Shown: piece by piece, positions 35,799-43,899 of the stretch
How the letters are laid out: each line of letters starts with the position of its first letter
Numbering within the stretch: position 1 is the stretch's first letter
Assembly (NCBI GenBank): GCA_963796225.1
Contig: CAWCLK010000058.1
Location: forward strand, 1-52,904
Source: CAWCLK01 sp963796225
GTDB taxonomy: Bacteria > Actinomycetota > Nitriliruptoria > Nitriliruptorales > Nitriliruptoraceae
Length of the DNA stretch: 52,904 nt
Reading direction: 5' to 3'
The notes under the pieces: model-generated
The model's input: the letters and a program-made list of their open reading frames with translations, nothing else
Database searches by the model: none
What the model was told of the DNA's origin: nothing
Made by a program: the position numbers and the translations under genes

Positions 35799-36621
35799 AT
35801 GAGCGCTCCGCGCACACGCGGCGGGGGTCGTGCTAACGGATCTCGCGGTCGTCGGCGGGGCGCCGGCGACGGGGGATGACCGGGTGGTCGCCGGGGTCCA
35901 TCCGGTGCGCGAGCTGCTGCGTGCCGGGGCCCCCGTCCGCCGGGTCGTCGTGGACCGCGAGCGGCGGTCGAGCGGCCAGGTCGACGACCTGCTCGCGCTC
36001 GCCACGAAGGCTGGCGTGCGGGTCGACGAGGTCGACCGCGACGCCGTCGACGAGCTCGCCGAGGGGCAGGTCCACCAGGGTGTCGTGGCGGTGGCCCCGC
36101 CCTTCCCGTATGCCGACCTCGACCGCGTACTGACCGGTATTTCGGGCGAGAAACGGCTGATCGTGGCCCTCGACGGAATCACCGATCCGCACAACGTCGG
36201 GTCGATCGCCCGGACCGCCGAGGCCGTCGGCGCGGCCGCACTGGTGGTGCCCGCGCGGCGTGCATCGGGGGTCACGCCCACGGTGGAGAAGGCCGCCGCC
36301 GGGGCGCTCGCGCACCTGCCCGTGGTGCGGGTGACCAACCTCGTCCGGGCCCTCAAGCAGGCCAAGGACGCCGGCTGCTGGGTGGTCGGCCTGGACGCCG
36401 AAGGTGACGTCGACGTCGCCGACTGTGGCCTGCTCGACGAGCCCGTGGTGCTCGTCGTGGGCTCCGAAGGCGACGGACTAGCCCATCTGACCCGGGTAGA
36501 GTGCGACGCGCTCGTGAGGCTGCCCATGCGAGGGCGGGTGGCTTCGCTGAACGCCTCGGTCGCGGCCGCGGTCGCGATGTACGAGGTGCTCGGGCGACAC
36601 GAGCGCGCGACGCCGGACTGA
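35799..36621 (+). CDS. rlmB: 23S rRNA (guanosine-2'-O-)-methyltransferase RlmB/TrmH family (one frameshift)
   Basis: SPOUT-fold SAM-dependent ribose methylase. The substrate-binding domain starts VVAGVHPVRELLRAGAPVRR; the catalytic part has DPHNVGSIARTAEAVG (motif 1), VLVVGSEGDGLAHLTR (motif 2) and LPMRGRVASLNASVAAAVAMYE (motif 3). As given, the open frame starts at GTG 35830. Removing one G from the run at 35869-35874 joins the core to an Arg/Gly-rich N-terminus (MSAPRTRGGGRANGSRG) beginning at ATG 35799. That basic leader is typical for actinobacterial RlmB, so I prefer this start. Immediately downstream of cysS, as in Bacillus (yacO). Confidence 0.92.
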
Positions 36622-36735
36622 CGACGGCCCGGGTGCGCTCCCTGAGGGGGGACCGTCACCCACAGCACTCCCGCTCGTTGGACACGGCGATCCACGACCG
36701 GAGTCCCGCTCACGCGGGGCGGTGGGAGGGCACCA

Positions 36736-37362
36736 ATGTCGTCAGCAGTCGTCACCGCGACCGCGTTGGAAGGGATGGCGGACGCCGACCTCGTCGTCCG
36801 CGCCCGGCACGGGGACATCCGCGCGACCGAGCTGCTGGTCTCCCGCTATCGCGGTGCCGTCCGAGCCCGCGCCTCCAACTACTTCCTCGTGGGGGCCGAC
36901 CGTGACGACCTGTGCCAGGAGGGCCTGATCGGCCTGACCAAGGCGATCCGGGACTTCGACCCCGACAACGGTGCGGCCTTCGCCTCCTTCGCGGACCTGT
37001 GCATCACCCGCCAGATCCTCACGGCGATCAAGATGGCCACCCGGCTCAAGCACACGCCGCTCAACTCCTACGTGTCCTACGACCGCCCCCACGACGGCGA
37101 CCCCAGCCGCACGCTGGCCGACACCGTCGCCGTCGAGGAGTCCCTCGACCCGCTCGAGTCCCTGCTCGCCGAGGACGGCATGCGCTCGGTCATGGCGGTC
37201 GTGGACGAGGTGCTGTCCAGCCTCGAGGCCGACGTCCTGAGGCTGTACGTCGATGGGCGCTCCTACCAGGAGATCGCCGAGCTCCTCGGTCGCCGCACCA
37301 AGAGCATCGACAACGCCCTGCAGCGCATCAAGCGCAAGCTCGAGGCCGCCCTGACCCGCTGA
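36736..37362 (+). CDS. sigH: RNA polymerase sigma factor, SigH (Spo0H)-like
   Basis: 208 aa, two-domain sigma-70 family member. The region-2 segment (RARASNYFLVGADRDDLCQEGLIGL and TKAIRDFD, then FADLCITRQILTAIKMATRLKH) follows Bacillus SigH closely, including TPLNSYVSYD. Region 4 is SYQEIAELLGRRTKSIDNALQRIKRKL. It lies after rlmB, as sigH does in Bacillus, though yacP between them is missing and rpmG/secE do not follow. GGGAGGG lies about eight bases before ATG 36736. This is a stationary-phase or alternative sigma factor, not the actinobacterial redox SigH. Its regulon is unknown. Confidence 0.9.
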   Translation: MSSAVVTATALEGMADADLVVRARHGDIRATELLVSRYRGAVRARASNYFLVGADRDDLCQEGLIGLTKAIRDFDPDNGAAFASFADLCITRQILTAIKMATRLKHTPLNSYVSYDRPHDGDPSRTLADTVAVEESLDPLESLLAEDGMRSVMAVVDEVLSSLEADVLRLYVDGRSYQEIAELLGRRTKSIDNALQRIKRKLEAALTR

Positions 37363-37368
37363 CCGCCG

Positions 37369-38158
37369 TCACATCAGGTCGTTGGCCAGCCGTCCGAGCT
37401 TGCGCTTCAGGGTTCCTGGCACCGAGCTGACGACCACGCTGGCGGCGCGATTGGCCAGCCCGGGGACCACGCTGGCCCGGTTGGACGCCACGCCCTGCAG
37501 ACCCGGCCCGGCACACCGGCTCGGGTTCCATCCACAGTGCCGCCGGGATCGCGTCGGCGGTCTCCGTGGCGCCGGCTGCCGCCGCGAAGGACGTGCGCGT
37601 GAAGCCGGGGGACAGCGTGGTCACGTGCACGCCGGTGCCCAGCAGCTCCTCGTGCAGCGCCTGGGTGAAGCTGCTGACCGCGGCCTTGGTGGCCGCGTAG
37701 GTCGCCATCGTCGGGAGGGGCTGGAACGCCGACAGCGACGAGACGTTCAGGATCCCGCCATGTCCGCGCTCGGCCATCTGCCAGGCCGCCACGTGGCTCA
37801 GGCGCACCACGGTCGTGACGTTCAGCTCGACCATACGGGCCTGGGCCTCGACGTCCTGCTCGACGAGGCGCCCGATCGTGCCGAAGCCCGCGTTGTTCAC
37901 GAGCAGGTCCACGGGGCGCTCGTCGTCCCGCAGCCGGTCCTCGACGGCTGCCCGCCCCTCGGCCGTCACCAGGTCGGCGGCCAGCACCTCGGCCTCGACG
38001 TCGTGGGCGGCACGCAGGTTGCTGGCCAGCTCCTCCAGCTGCTCGCCGGATCGCGCCACGAGCACGACGTCGGTCCCCTCGGCGGCCAGCTGGGTCGCGA
38101 AGGTCTGGCCGAGGCCCGACGACGCCCCGGTCACCAGTGCGCGGTCCCATGTGCTCAT
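37369..38158 (-). CDS. Short-chain dehydrogenase/reductase (one frameshift)
   Basis: About 262 aa classical SDR. VTGASSGLGQTFATQL binds the nucleotide, DLLVNNAGFG is the NNAG motif, VSSLSAFQPLPTMATYAATK holds Ser and Tyr-xxx-Lys, and LSPGFTRTSF follows. The DltE/YqjQ-like subgroup seems likely; the substrate may be a lipid or ketone. An extra T near 37506 interrupts VCRAG|LQGVASNRASVV; in the corrected frame the protein ends ...LGRLANDLM at the TGA complement at 37369-37371. ATG 38158. Probably co-transcribed with the DUF2236 gene upstream. Convergent with sigH, only six bases apart. Confidence 0.88.
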
Positions 38159-38207
38159 CGAAGGCCTCCCCAGCCGTGTGGAACCGAGGTTCGGACCGAA
38201 ACCGGGT

Positions 38208-39061
38208 TCAGACCAGCGGGCGCCCCGTCCGCATGCGGCGACGCGCGTCCCACAGGTAGGCGTTGAGCGGGAAGCGCCGCAGGGGCAGCGGCAGGCGCCG
38301 GCTGATCGCGCCCACCCCGCGGAACAGCCGGTCCAGGCGCCGCTCGTCGCGGGGCGTCCAGGTGAGGCCGAGCTGGTCGCGCAGGGGCTCGGGCAGCAGC
38401 CCGGTGCTGACCCAGCGGTGGAACGGTCCGAACACGCGCTGGAGCGGGCGCGGGACCATGGCCAGGTCCAGCAGGTCGTGGAAGTACGCCCCGATGTGCG
38501 CGTCGATGTGCGCGTCCTGCAGGCCCTGCTCCCAGTAGGCCTCGAAGGCCTCGCGGTCCTGCCGGCCACATCTCGGGCGGCATCTGCAGGGTCGTGCCGA
38601 AGCGCGCCCCCTCGCGGTACCACTGCTCGAGCGTCGCCGGGTCGGCCCCGCCGTGCATGCGCTGCACGAGGTCGACGGCCCCCCAGGTCAGGCACGCCGC
38701 GACCCAGCGCTGCAGCTCGACGTCGAAGGCGTCGTACTCGACCGGGCTGTCGTCGGTCGAGTGGACGTGGGCGTGCTGGCGGTTGACGGCACGGCCGATA
38801 GCGGCGGCGTTCGTCGTCGGTCCCGGCCAGCGCGACCGCGAGGTAGGTCATCGTCGTGCGCAGCCGCTTGAGCGGGTGCAGCATGACGTTCCCGCTGTCG
38901 ACGCGGCTCTCGGCGACGCCGTACCCGACCGGGGCGTGGCTGAGCTGCATGATCACGTTGGCGGTCCCGCCCAGCAGCGCCGCACCCCCGTCGACCTCGT
39001 CCCAGACCTGCGCCGCCTGTGGGCCGGCCGGTTGGGGGCGAACGGTGATTGCGGCGGTCAT
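38208..39061 (-). CDS. DUF2236 / MpaB-Lcp-like oxygenase family protein (two frameshifts)
   Basis: About 283 aa. Conserved DUF2236 elements: a Gly/Ala-rich helix with QLSHAPVGYGV (heme-region His), HPLKRLRTTMTYL, VNRQHAHVHS with the HxxHxxV type signature, YDAFDVELQRWVAACLTWG, FHDLLDLAMVP and RRLPLPLRRFPLN near the end. Members are heme b proteins similar to mycophenolic acid synthesis MpaB and the latex-clearing protein. Extra bases near 38803 and 38568 shift the frame; net +2 agrees with the 854-base span. Upstream lies an unusually AT-rich promoter region. The substrate is unknown. Confidence 0.85.
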
Positions 39062-39110
39062 GTCGAACCTCCGGGTGACGGCGGGAGAGTGGGCCGTGCT
39101 GGCGACGTGC

Positions 39111-39150
39111 TCCGCAAATGATACGGTAATACGAAACTCGTCTCACTGTG
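39111..39150 (-). promoter_or_regulatory. AT-rich promoter/operator region of the DUF2236 gene
   Basis: This short tract is much richer in A/T than its surroundings. On the minus strand TATCAT (39123-39118) is a good -10. On the plus strand ATACG occurs twice eight bases apart (39121-39125 and 39129-39133). It may hold an operator for a TetR-type regulator, as is usual for such genes, but no regulator gene is adjacent. Confidence 0.4.
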
Positions 39151-39293
39151 GCAATCCCTCGAGCTGACACCGCGCGGGCTGGGACGACGTCGCGGTCCGG
39201 GGGCCGTCCGGTCCGTTCCCGCCGTGCCGGACGACCCTGCTGCGGGGCGGCGTCACGGGGCACGGTGAAGACAGGTCGAACGAGGATCCCGCC

Positions 39294-39476
39294 ATGGCTG
39301 CCGGCAACCGGAAGGACCGCCGCGCGACGCGTCGCATCGCGTCGCCGGTCACGGACCCGAGCGAGCGGCTGGGCCGCAACGTCCACGCGGCGACAGCGCA
39401 GCCGGGCCGCACACGCTCGCGCATGATCGTGCGGACCTCGCGGGCGGGATCGCGCCGGACGGGGCGCCAGCACTGA
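39294..39476 (+). CDS. Small basic hypothetical protein
   Basis: 60 aa, about 14 Arg, starting MAAGNRKDRRATRRI. ATG 39294 has GAGGAT six bases upstream, and third codon positions are strongly G/C, like the real genes here. No domain, membrane segment or family recognised. Could bind nucleic acid given its charge. It may also be spurious in a 480-base interval that otherwise holds only the DUF2236 promoter. Confidence 0.4.
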   Translation: MAAGNRKDRRATRRIASPVTDPSERLGRNVHAATAQPGRTRSRMIVRTSRAGSRRTGRQH

Positions 39477-39544
39477 CGCGATCCTCGTGCCGTTGAGCGG
39501 ACACGACTTGGGGTCACCCCACCCCCGCACGCCATACTGCGCGC

Positions 39545-40012
39545 ATGTCCGAACCCGCGCCCCCGCCCCGCGGCCCGCAGGCGAACGTCCTGTGGGGCCG
39601 AGTCGCGACGGCTGTTGCCGTCGTCGTCATGGCGTTCGGGCTCGGTCGCTGCACCGCCAGTGACGGCTCCGAGGCCCAAGTGGCGGACCTCGAGGCGCAG
39701 GTCAGCGACCTGCAGTCCACCAACGACCAGCTGCGCTCCCAGGTCGAGAGCCTCGACGAGCAGCTCGTGGAGACGCCGACGCCCGCCCCGACCTCGACGG
39801 AACCCGCCCCGGCGCCGACCGCCACGGTCGTGCCGGGCGAGGGCGCCCCGGGCGGGACCTGGACGGTGCAGTCGGGGGACACCTTCTACGAGATCGCGCT
39901 GCGCGTCTACGACGACCCGGACATGCGCCAGCAGATCGCCGCGGCCAACGGCCTCGACACGGACTCCACCCTTCAGGTCGGCCAGGTGCTGCAGCTCCCG
40001 AAGGCCCCCTGA
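39545..40012 (+). CDS. LysM domain protein with membrane anchor and coiled coil
   Basis: 155 aa. A cytoplasmic Pro-rich start, one transmembrane helix (VATAVAVVVMAFGLG), a coiled coil (AQVADLEAQVSDLQST then DQLRSQVESLDEQL), a Pro/Thr linker and one C-terminal LysM motif (WTVQSGDTFYEIALRVYDD...QQIAAANGLDTDS, LQVGQVLQLP). Probably a peptidoglycan-binding membrane-tethered factor. ATG 39545; no Shine-Dalgarno, and CATACT just upstream may be a -10, so the message may be leaderless. Confidence 0.8.
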   Translation: MSEPAPPPRGPQANVLWGRVATAVAVVVMAFGLGRCTASDGSEAQVADLEAQVSDLQSTNDQLRSQVESLDEQLVETPTPAPTSTEPAPAPTATVVPGEGAPGGTWTVQSGDTFYEIALRVYDDPDMRQQIAAANGLDTDSTLQVGQVLQLPKAP

Positions 40013-40015
40013 CGT

Positions 40016-40157
40016 TCAGGCGGGGTACTCCGGTGTGACCGCGACGCGTCCGTTGGCCTCGTCGAGGTCGCCGCTGCCCTCGACGTACTCGTGGTCCTCG
40101 CCGAAGGTGTCGTCGTAGGCCCCTACCAGCTGAATCCCGGTGTGTGGGCCCGGTGCG
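40016..40157 (-). pseudogene. Remnant of a YHYH-domain-type protein (C-terminal fragment)
   Basis: On the minus strand an open stretch reads GPHTGIQLVGAYDD, then EYVEGSGDLDEANGR and VAVTPEYPA before TGA at 40018-40016. The GSGDLDE(A)NGRxxVTPEYP pattern is familiar from the C-terminus of YHYH-domain proteins, where it normally continues GTYAYF. Here it stops, and only about 45 codons remain, abutting the SRPBCC gene. There is no start codon or other part of the gene in the window, so I read it as a deletion remnant. Confidence 0.45.
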
Positions 40158-40679
40158 TCACGCCATACGCGGGGTCGAACCTTCGACGACGGCTTCGAGC
40201 TCGGCCTTGAGCCGCTTCAACGTGCGTGCGATGTTGCCGCGCTGGAAGTCGGAGAAGAGCTGGCCGCCGGTCGCGGCACGGTCGAAGACCGCCGCGACCG
40301 CATCGGGCCAGCGGGTGCGGTCGTCACGCCATGTCTCGGTCACGCGGGTGCCCCCGTCGATGGCCTCGAAGCGGTACTCCCACGAGGCGACCGGCACCTT
40401 GACCAGGATCGGCTGGTAGCCGTAGTGCGTGACGGTGAACGCGAACCGATCGGGCCGCTCGGCCGCGGTGACGAGGCACCGGGTCTGCCAACGGACCGGC
40501 ACGGAGCCTCGCTTGTTGGTGCCGACGAACGTGTCGCCGACGGCCAACGGTGCGTCAGCCCGCTGGGTCGTCGCGCCGAGGTTCTCCGGGCTCCACCGCC
40601 CCATCTGGGTGACGTCGCTGACGGCGTCGTAGGCGGTCTCGGGATCGACCGCGATGTCGATCGAGTCGGACACGGTCAT
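40158..40679 (-). CDS. SRPBCC family protein (polyketide cyclase/START-like)
   Basis: 173 aa helix-grip fold. VSDSIDIAVDPETAYDAVSDVTQMGRWSPE is the standard start of this family, followed by alternating strands (WEYRFEAIDGGTRVTETWRDDR) and a long C-terminal helix (SDFQRGNIARTLKRLKAELEA). Binds hydrophobic ligands; the ligand is unknown. ATG 40679 is chosen because the family motif starts four residues later; an upstream start at 40739 would add 20 Arg-rich residues. Lies between gene remnants. Confidence 0.85.
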   Translation of the reverse strand: MTVSDSIDIAVDPETAYDAVSDVTQMGRWSPENLGATTQRADAPLAVGDTFVGTNKRGSVPVRWQTRCLVTAAERPDRFAFTVTHYGYQPILVKVPVASWEYRFEAIDGGTRVTETWRDDRTRWPDAVAAVFDRAATGGQLFSDFQRGNIARTLKRLKAELEAVVEGSTPRMA

Positions 40680-40761
40680 CGGTCGTGGCACGATCTGGCT
40701 CCGGGTTCGACGACGGGTCGACGCGATGTGGACGCGCACGGTACGGCCGTGGACGTGCCCG

Positions 40762-41250
40762 TCACGAGTCGGGCGGATCCAGTACGAGCGCCACGACCAA
40801 CTGCCGGACGACCTCGGGGTCGAGGAGGCGGTCCCCGTACAGCTCGCGGACCTGGTTCATGCGGTGGCGAACGGTCTGCGGAGGATGTACAGGTCCTCTG
40901 CGACGTCCGAACGTCGCCCCAGGTGCAACAGCCACGACCGCAGCGTCTCGGTCAGCCGCTCGGCCGCCTTCGGGGACAGGGGCGCCATGGGGCCAGCACC
41001 TCCCGCAGGTCCTGCAGCGCGCCGACGTCGGCCCCGACCGCGAGGGTGTCGAGGTGGGCCGCGGCGTCCAGGACGACATCGCTGGAGGCCCCCACCAGCT
41101 CGACTCTCCGGAGGGCCAGCGTCAGTGACTGCCCGACGCTGGCGGGGGACGGGGTGGTCCGACGGCCGCGGCCAGTCCCGAGAGTCGCTCGACGAGGCGG
41201 GCGCGGGTCCGCACCGCGTCGGGCACCAACAGGACGTGGTGTGGCCCTGC
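40762..41250 (-). pseudogene. Truncated PucR-family transcriptional regulator (C-terminal half)
   Basis: Minus-strand segments in different frames read HHVLLVPDAVRTRARLVERL, GQSLTLALRRVELV, DVVLDAAAHLDTLAVGAD, LSPKAAERLTETLRSWLLHL, and TVRHRMNQVRELYGDRLLDP before a TGA at 40764-40762. That is the GGDEF-like linker plus C-terminal PucR helix-turn-helix (ETLRxWL ... TVRHRMxxVRELYGD). The N-terminal ligand domain is absent: homology stops near 41250, where a divergently oriented desaturase fragment begins. Missing bases near 40885 and 40990 also break the frame. Probably non-functional. Confidence 0.7.
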
Positions 41251-41254
41251 TGTG

Positions 41255-41719
41255 GACGCTTCGAACATGTCCGCGGACTTCGTGCGCAACCTGTGGACCC
41301 ACAGCGTCATCACGTGTGGTCCCTTCCCCCAGGGTGTCGAGACGTTCGAGAAGGCCTCGATCGACGGCGAGACGCGCGGTGGGTGGTACCTGCGCCAGAT
41401 GCTCGGGGCGGCCAACATCGACGGCAGCAGGGCGTTGCACATCGCGACCGGCACCCTCTCGTTCCAGCTCGAGCGTTCCCGGACATGCCGAGCAACCGCT
41501 ACCAGCAGATCGCACCGCAGGTCCGTGACCTGTTCGATCGCTACGGCCTGACCTACGTCTCGGGCTCGATGCCGCGCCAGGTCGCCTCGGCGTGGGGCAA
41601 GGTCATCCGACTCTCCCTACCCAACGATGTGCTCGACAAGGTGTCGCGCCGGGGGGCGGAGGGTCCCCAGCGAGGCCGCCGAGGCGCCCGTGCCGTCCAG
41701 CACGGCAGAGGCTGCCTGA
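41255..41719 (+). pseudogene. Truncated fatty acid desaturase (C-terminal third)
   Basis: Reads SADFVRNLWTHSVITCG, FPQGVETFEKASIDGETRG, WYLRQMLGAANIDGSR, then a break at 41478-41481, then FPDMPSNRYQQIAPQVRDL, FDRYGLTYVSGSMPRQ and VIRLSLPNDVLDKV. This is the C-terminus of a membrane fatty acid desaturase. The third His box should be IEHHLFPDMPSNRY; here LEHHLFP is shortened to LER-FP, a loss of about eight bases that removes both histidines. A further extra G near 41655 hides the tail that ends at TGA 41717-41719. No N-terminal membrane half exists. Non-functional remnant. Confidence 0.75.
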
Positions 41720-41814
41720 CCACGCCCGGTCGTGCCCAACTCGGACCGCCCAACGTCGGGGCGGTCGAGTCGTGGCTGCCATCGTCGTGGTCGTGCGGCA
41801 CGGGGGCCGCGGTG

Positions 41815-41891
41815 TGGAGCCGGAGAGGGGAATCGAACCCCTGGCCTGCGGGTTACAAATCCGCTGCTCTTGCCAACTGAGCTACTCCGGC
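41815..41891 (-). tRNA. tRNA-Thr, anticodon UGU, CCA encoded
   Basis: The minus strand folds as a complete cloverleaf: acceptor GCCGGAG/CTCCGGC, D stem GCTC/GAGC, anticodon arm GCGGA-TTTGTAA-CCCGC with anticodon TGT, T arm AGGGG-TTCGATT-CCCCT, discriminator T and genomic CCA (41817-41815). Mature length without CCA is 74. The base pair closing the anticodon loop (31-39) is an A-C mismatch. The 5' ten bases overlap the end of the PD-(D/E)XK coding sequence on the same strand. Confidence 0.95.
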
Positions 41892-42325
41892 GAGTCCAGC
41901 TCGTACTGGGCGGCCCAGCGTATGCGAGCGTTCTGACCGTTCTTCGCGGGCTCGACACGAAGCGCTCCTTGTGTGCTCGGGACGTCCTCGACGGGCACGA
42001 GGTAGGCCTTCCGGGTCTCCGGGCAGTAGACGGCGAAGAGGTCGACCTCGTCGGCGTAGCCGCGCGATCGATGCTCGACGGCCTCTCCGCGGACGTGCCG
42101 CGGATGGTGGTAGCTGAAGCTCCGTGCGTGGAACCGCACCGCCCCGCCCCGCAACCGCCCCGTCTTGCACTGGACCCGCAAGAGCTCACCCGTGCCGGTC
42201 TCGACGACGAAGTCGTAGCGACAGTTCTCTCCCCACGGGGTGAGCACGGTCGGGTAGTGGTCGACCAGGGCGGCGAGCACGTGGGCTTCGCTGCGGTCGC
42301 CGATGGCCTTGGGGTGTTCGGGCAC
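41882..42325 (-). CDS. PD-(D/E)XK endonuclease-like protein (group I intron endonuclease family type)
   Basis: 147 aa. AIGDRSEAHVLAALVDHYPTVLTPWGENCRYDFVVETGTGELLRVQCKTGRLRGG shows the small nuclease fold in order: helical Glu, catalytic Asp in YDF and the Q-x-K motif in VQCKTG. This matches solitary PD-(D/E)XK proteins related to group I intron endonucleases, whose cellular role is unclear. GTG 42325 is preceded by AGGAGG with seven bases spacing. The TAG stop lies inside tRNA-Thr (overlap 41882-41891), so the transcript must contain the tRNA. No intron or insertion is present in the tRNA. Confidence 0.8.
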   Translation of the reverse strand: MPEHPKAIGDRSEAHVLAALVDHYPTVLTPWGENCRYDFVVETGTGELLRVQCKTGRLRGGAVRFHARSFSYHHPRHVRGEAVEHRSRGYADEVDLFAVYCPETRKAYLVPVEDVPSTQGALRVEPAKNGQNARIRWAAQYELDSPE

Positions 42326-42479
42326 GGCACAGCCTCCTGGAGAAGGTGATGGAGTGCCGCCCCATCGGCGATCAGGGAAGCATGACGGTGTGACACCGGA
42401 CCCCCGTCCACACGCTCGTAGTTGCACGCGTGTCATTCGTGGGGCACGCTGTGGGGGACACCGGCAGCTGGAGGCTGAA

Positions 42480-42770
42480 GTGTCCCCGTTCCACGACTCG
42501 TCCGCGGACCAGGCGGCCCTGCCCGAGCGCGACCGCGCCATCCTCGACTTCGAGCGCGAGTGGTGGCGATACGCGGGCGCGAAGGAGCAGGCCATCCGCG
42601 AGCACTTCGACATGTCGCCGACCAGCTACTACAAGGCCGTCAACGACTTGATCGACCGGGACGACGCCGTGGCGTACGACCCCATGCTGGTCAAGCGCAT
42701 GCGGCGCATGCGGGCCGCCCGCAACCGCCAGCGGGCCGCCGCGCGCGGCGTCGACGCCCAGGCCCACTGA
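42480..42770 (+). CDS. DUF3263 family protein
   Basis: 96 aa. ALPERDRAILDFEREWWRYAGAKEQAIREHFDMSPTSYYKAVNDLIDR is the highly conserved DUF3263 core, a helix-turn-helix-like small protein restricted to actinobacteria, followed by an Arg-rich tail (RMRRMRAARNRQRAAARG). Function unknown; the fold suggests DNA binding. GTG 42480 has GGAGG (42470-42474) five bases upstream. Directly followed by the LytR_C gene four bases later, the usual actinobacterial pair. Confidence 0.92.
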   Translation: MSPFHDSSADQAALPERDRAILDFEREWWRYAGAKEQAIREHFDMSPTSYYKAVNDLIDRDDAVAYDPMLVKRMRRMRAARNRQRAAARGVDAQAH

Positions 42771-42774
42771 CCCG

Positions 42775-43378
42775 ATGGCGGACCGCCCCGGCCTGCTCGG
42801 CACCCCCCTCGGCCAGTTCGGCCTGGGCGCACTCGCGCTCGTGGTCGGCGGGGCGCTGCTGTTCGCCCTGATCGGGGCGGTGTCGGGCACCGACGGCGCC
42901 GACACCGGGCAGGCGGCGACCACGTCGACCCCGACCGACGGCGGGTCCACGGCTGACCCCGGCGCACGTCCGCCCCGACGAGTGGCGAGTCCACCTCCGG
43001 CACCGAGGCCCCGACCGACGCCCGTGTCCGAGACCACGACGACCGAGCCGACGCCGTCCGAGACCACCACCCCGCCGTCGGTGGACACCAGCGTCACCAT
43101 CCAGGTCCTGAACGGCTCCGACGACGCGGCCGACCACGACGCCGTGGTGGCCTGCCTCCGGGAGGCGGGCTACGACGACCTCATCACCAGCAACCGCGCC
43201 CGCGCGACCTACGCCAGCACGACGGTCTTCTACACCGCCGGCGAGGGGAACCAGGAGACGGCCGAGCAGGTCGCCCGCGGTGCTCGGGATCGGATCGGTC
43301 GAGGAGCAGCCCGGCAACCTCAGCGAGTCCGTCGCCGTCCACGTGGTCACGGGCCAGGACGGCACGGACCTCTGCTGA
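42775..43378 (+). CDS. LytR C-terminal domain (LytR_C) membrane protein (frameshifted)
   Basis: About 200 aa. One transmembrane helix (LGALALVVGGALLFALIGAV), a Ser/Thr/Pro linker, and a LytR_C domain: VTIQVLNGSDDAADHDAV, ACLREAGYDDLI, and STTVFYTAGEGNQETAEQVA. One extra base near 43280 moves the last 30 codons (VLGIGSVEEQPGNLSESVAV...) to another frame ending at TGA 43376-43378. The linker between about 42962 and 43020 also reads better in another frame (TSAPTSGESTSGTEAPTDA), implying two compensating indels. Envelope protein, likely linked to cell-wall polymer attachment; function unknown. Confidence 0.85.
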
Positions 43379-43877
43379 GGCCGGACCGTCCCGGCGTCAG
43401 CCGAGGGACCCCGAGCCGGTCGCCGTTGGCCGCCTCGTCCTCGGCGCGCATGAGGCGCAGCTTGTCCAGCACCATGCTGCGACGACGCTCCTCCTCGTCG
43501 GGCCCGTCCGCCAGCACGTCCTCGAGCACCTGCGACAGCGACAGGGGCGAGAACGGCTTGGTGATGTACTCCGACGCCCCGGAGGACCAGCCGCGGATCT
43601 GGTCCTGGTCCTGGACCTTGGCGGTCAGCATCACCACCGGGATGTCCTTGAGCTCGTCGTCGGACTTCAGCTCGCTCAGGACCTGCCACCCGTCCATGCG
43701 GGGCATCATCACGTCGAGCAGCACGACGTCGGGCCGACGCTCGCGGACGCGGCTCATCGCCTCCACCCCGTCGGAGGCCTCCATGACCTCGTAGCCCTCG
43801 AACTCGAGGTTGACTCGGCAGAGCAGGAGCACGTCCGGCTCGTCGTCCACGACAAGGACTCGGCGCCGGTCCGCCAT
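43347..43877 (-). CDS. Single-domain (CheY-like) response regulator with C-terminal helix
   Basis: Receiver domain with VLVVDDEPD, phospho-acceptor in VVLLDVMMPRMDGW, Thr in VVMLTAK and Lys in ITKPFSP, all in place. No output domain follows, only a charged helix (DEEERRRSMVLDKLRLMRAEDE). No kinase is adjacent. ATG 43877 is preferred to GTG 43883 because GGGGAG stands five bases before it. As given the frame ends at 43347 and overlaps the convergent LytR_C gene by 32 bases; removing one G from the run near 43416 gives a stop at 43399-43397 and a clean gap, which is more natural. Confidence 0.88.
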   Translation of the reverse strand: MADRRRVLVVDDEPDVLLLCRVNLEFEGYEVMEASDGVEAMSRVRERRPDVVLLDVMMPRMDGWQVLSELKSDDELKDIPVVMLTAKVQDQDQIRGWSSGASEYITKPFSPLSLSQVLEDVLADGPDEEERRRSMVLDKLRLMRAEDEAANGDRLGVPRLTPGRSGLSRGPCRPGP

Positions 43878-43899
43878 CGACACTCCCCTTCACGTTGAC

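Noticed and set aside
41255..41719. Intact short desaturase-like protein
   Set aside because: The third His box is destroyed and the membrane half is missing; an active enzyme is not possible.
41815..42325. Integrated element at the tRNA (att site, integrase)
   Set aside because: No integrase, no repeat of the tRNA 3' end and no other mobile genes nearby.
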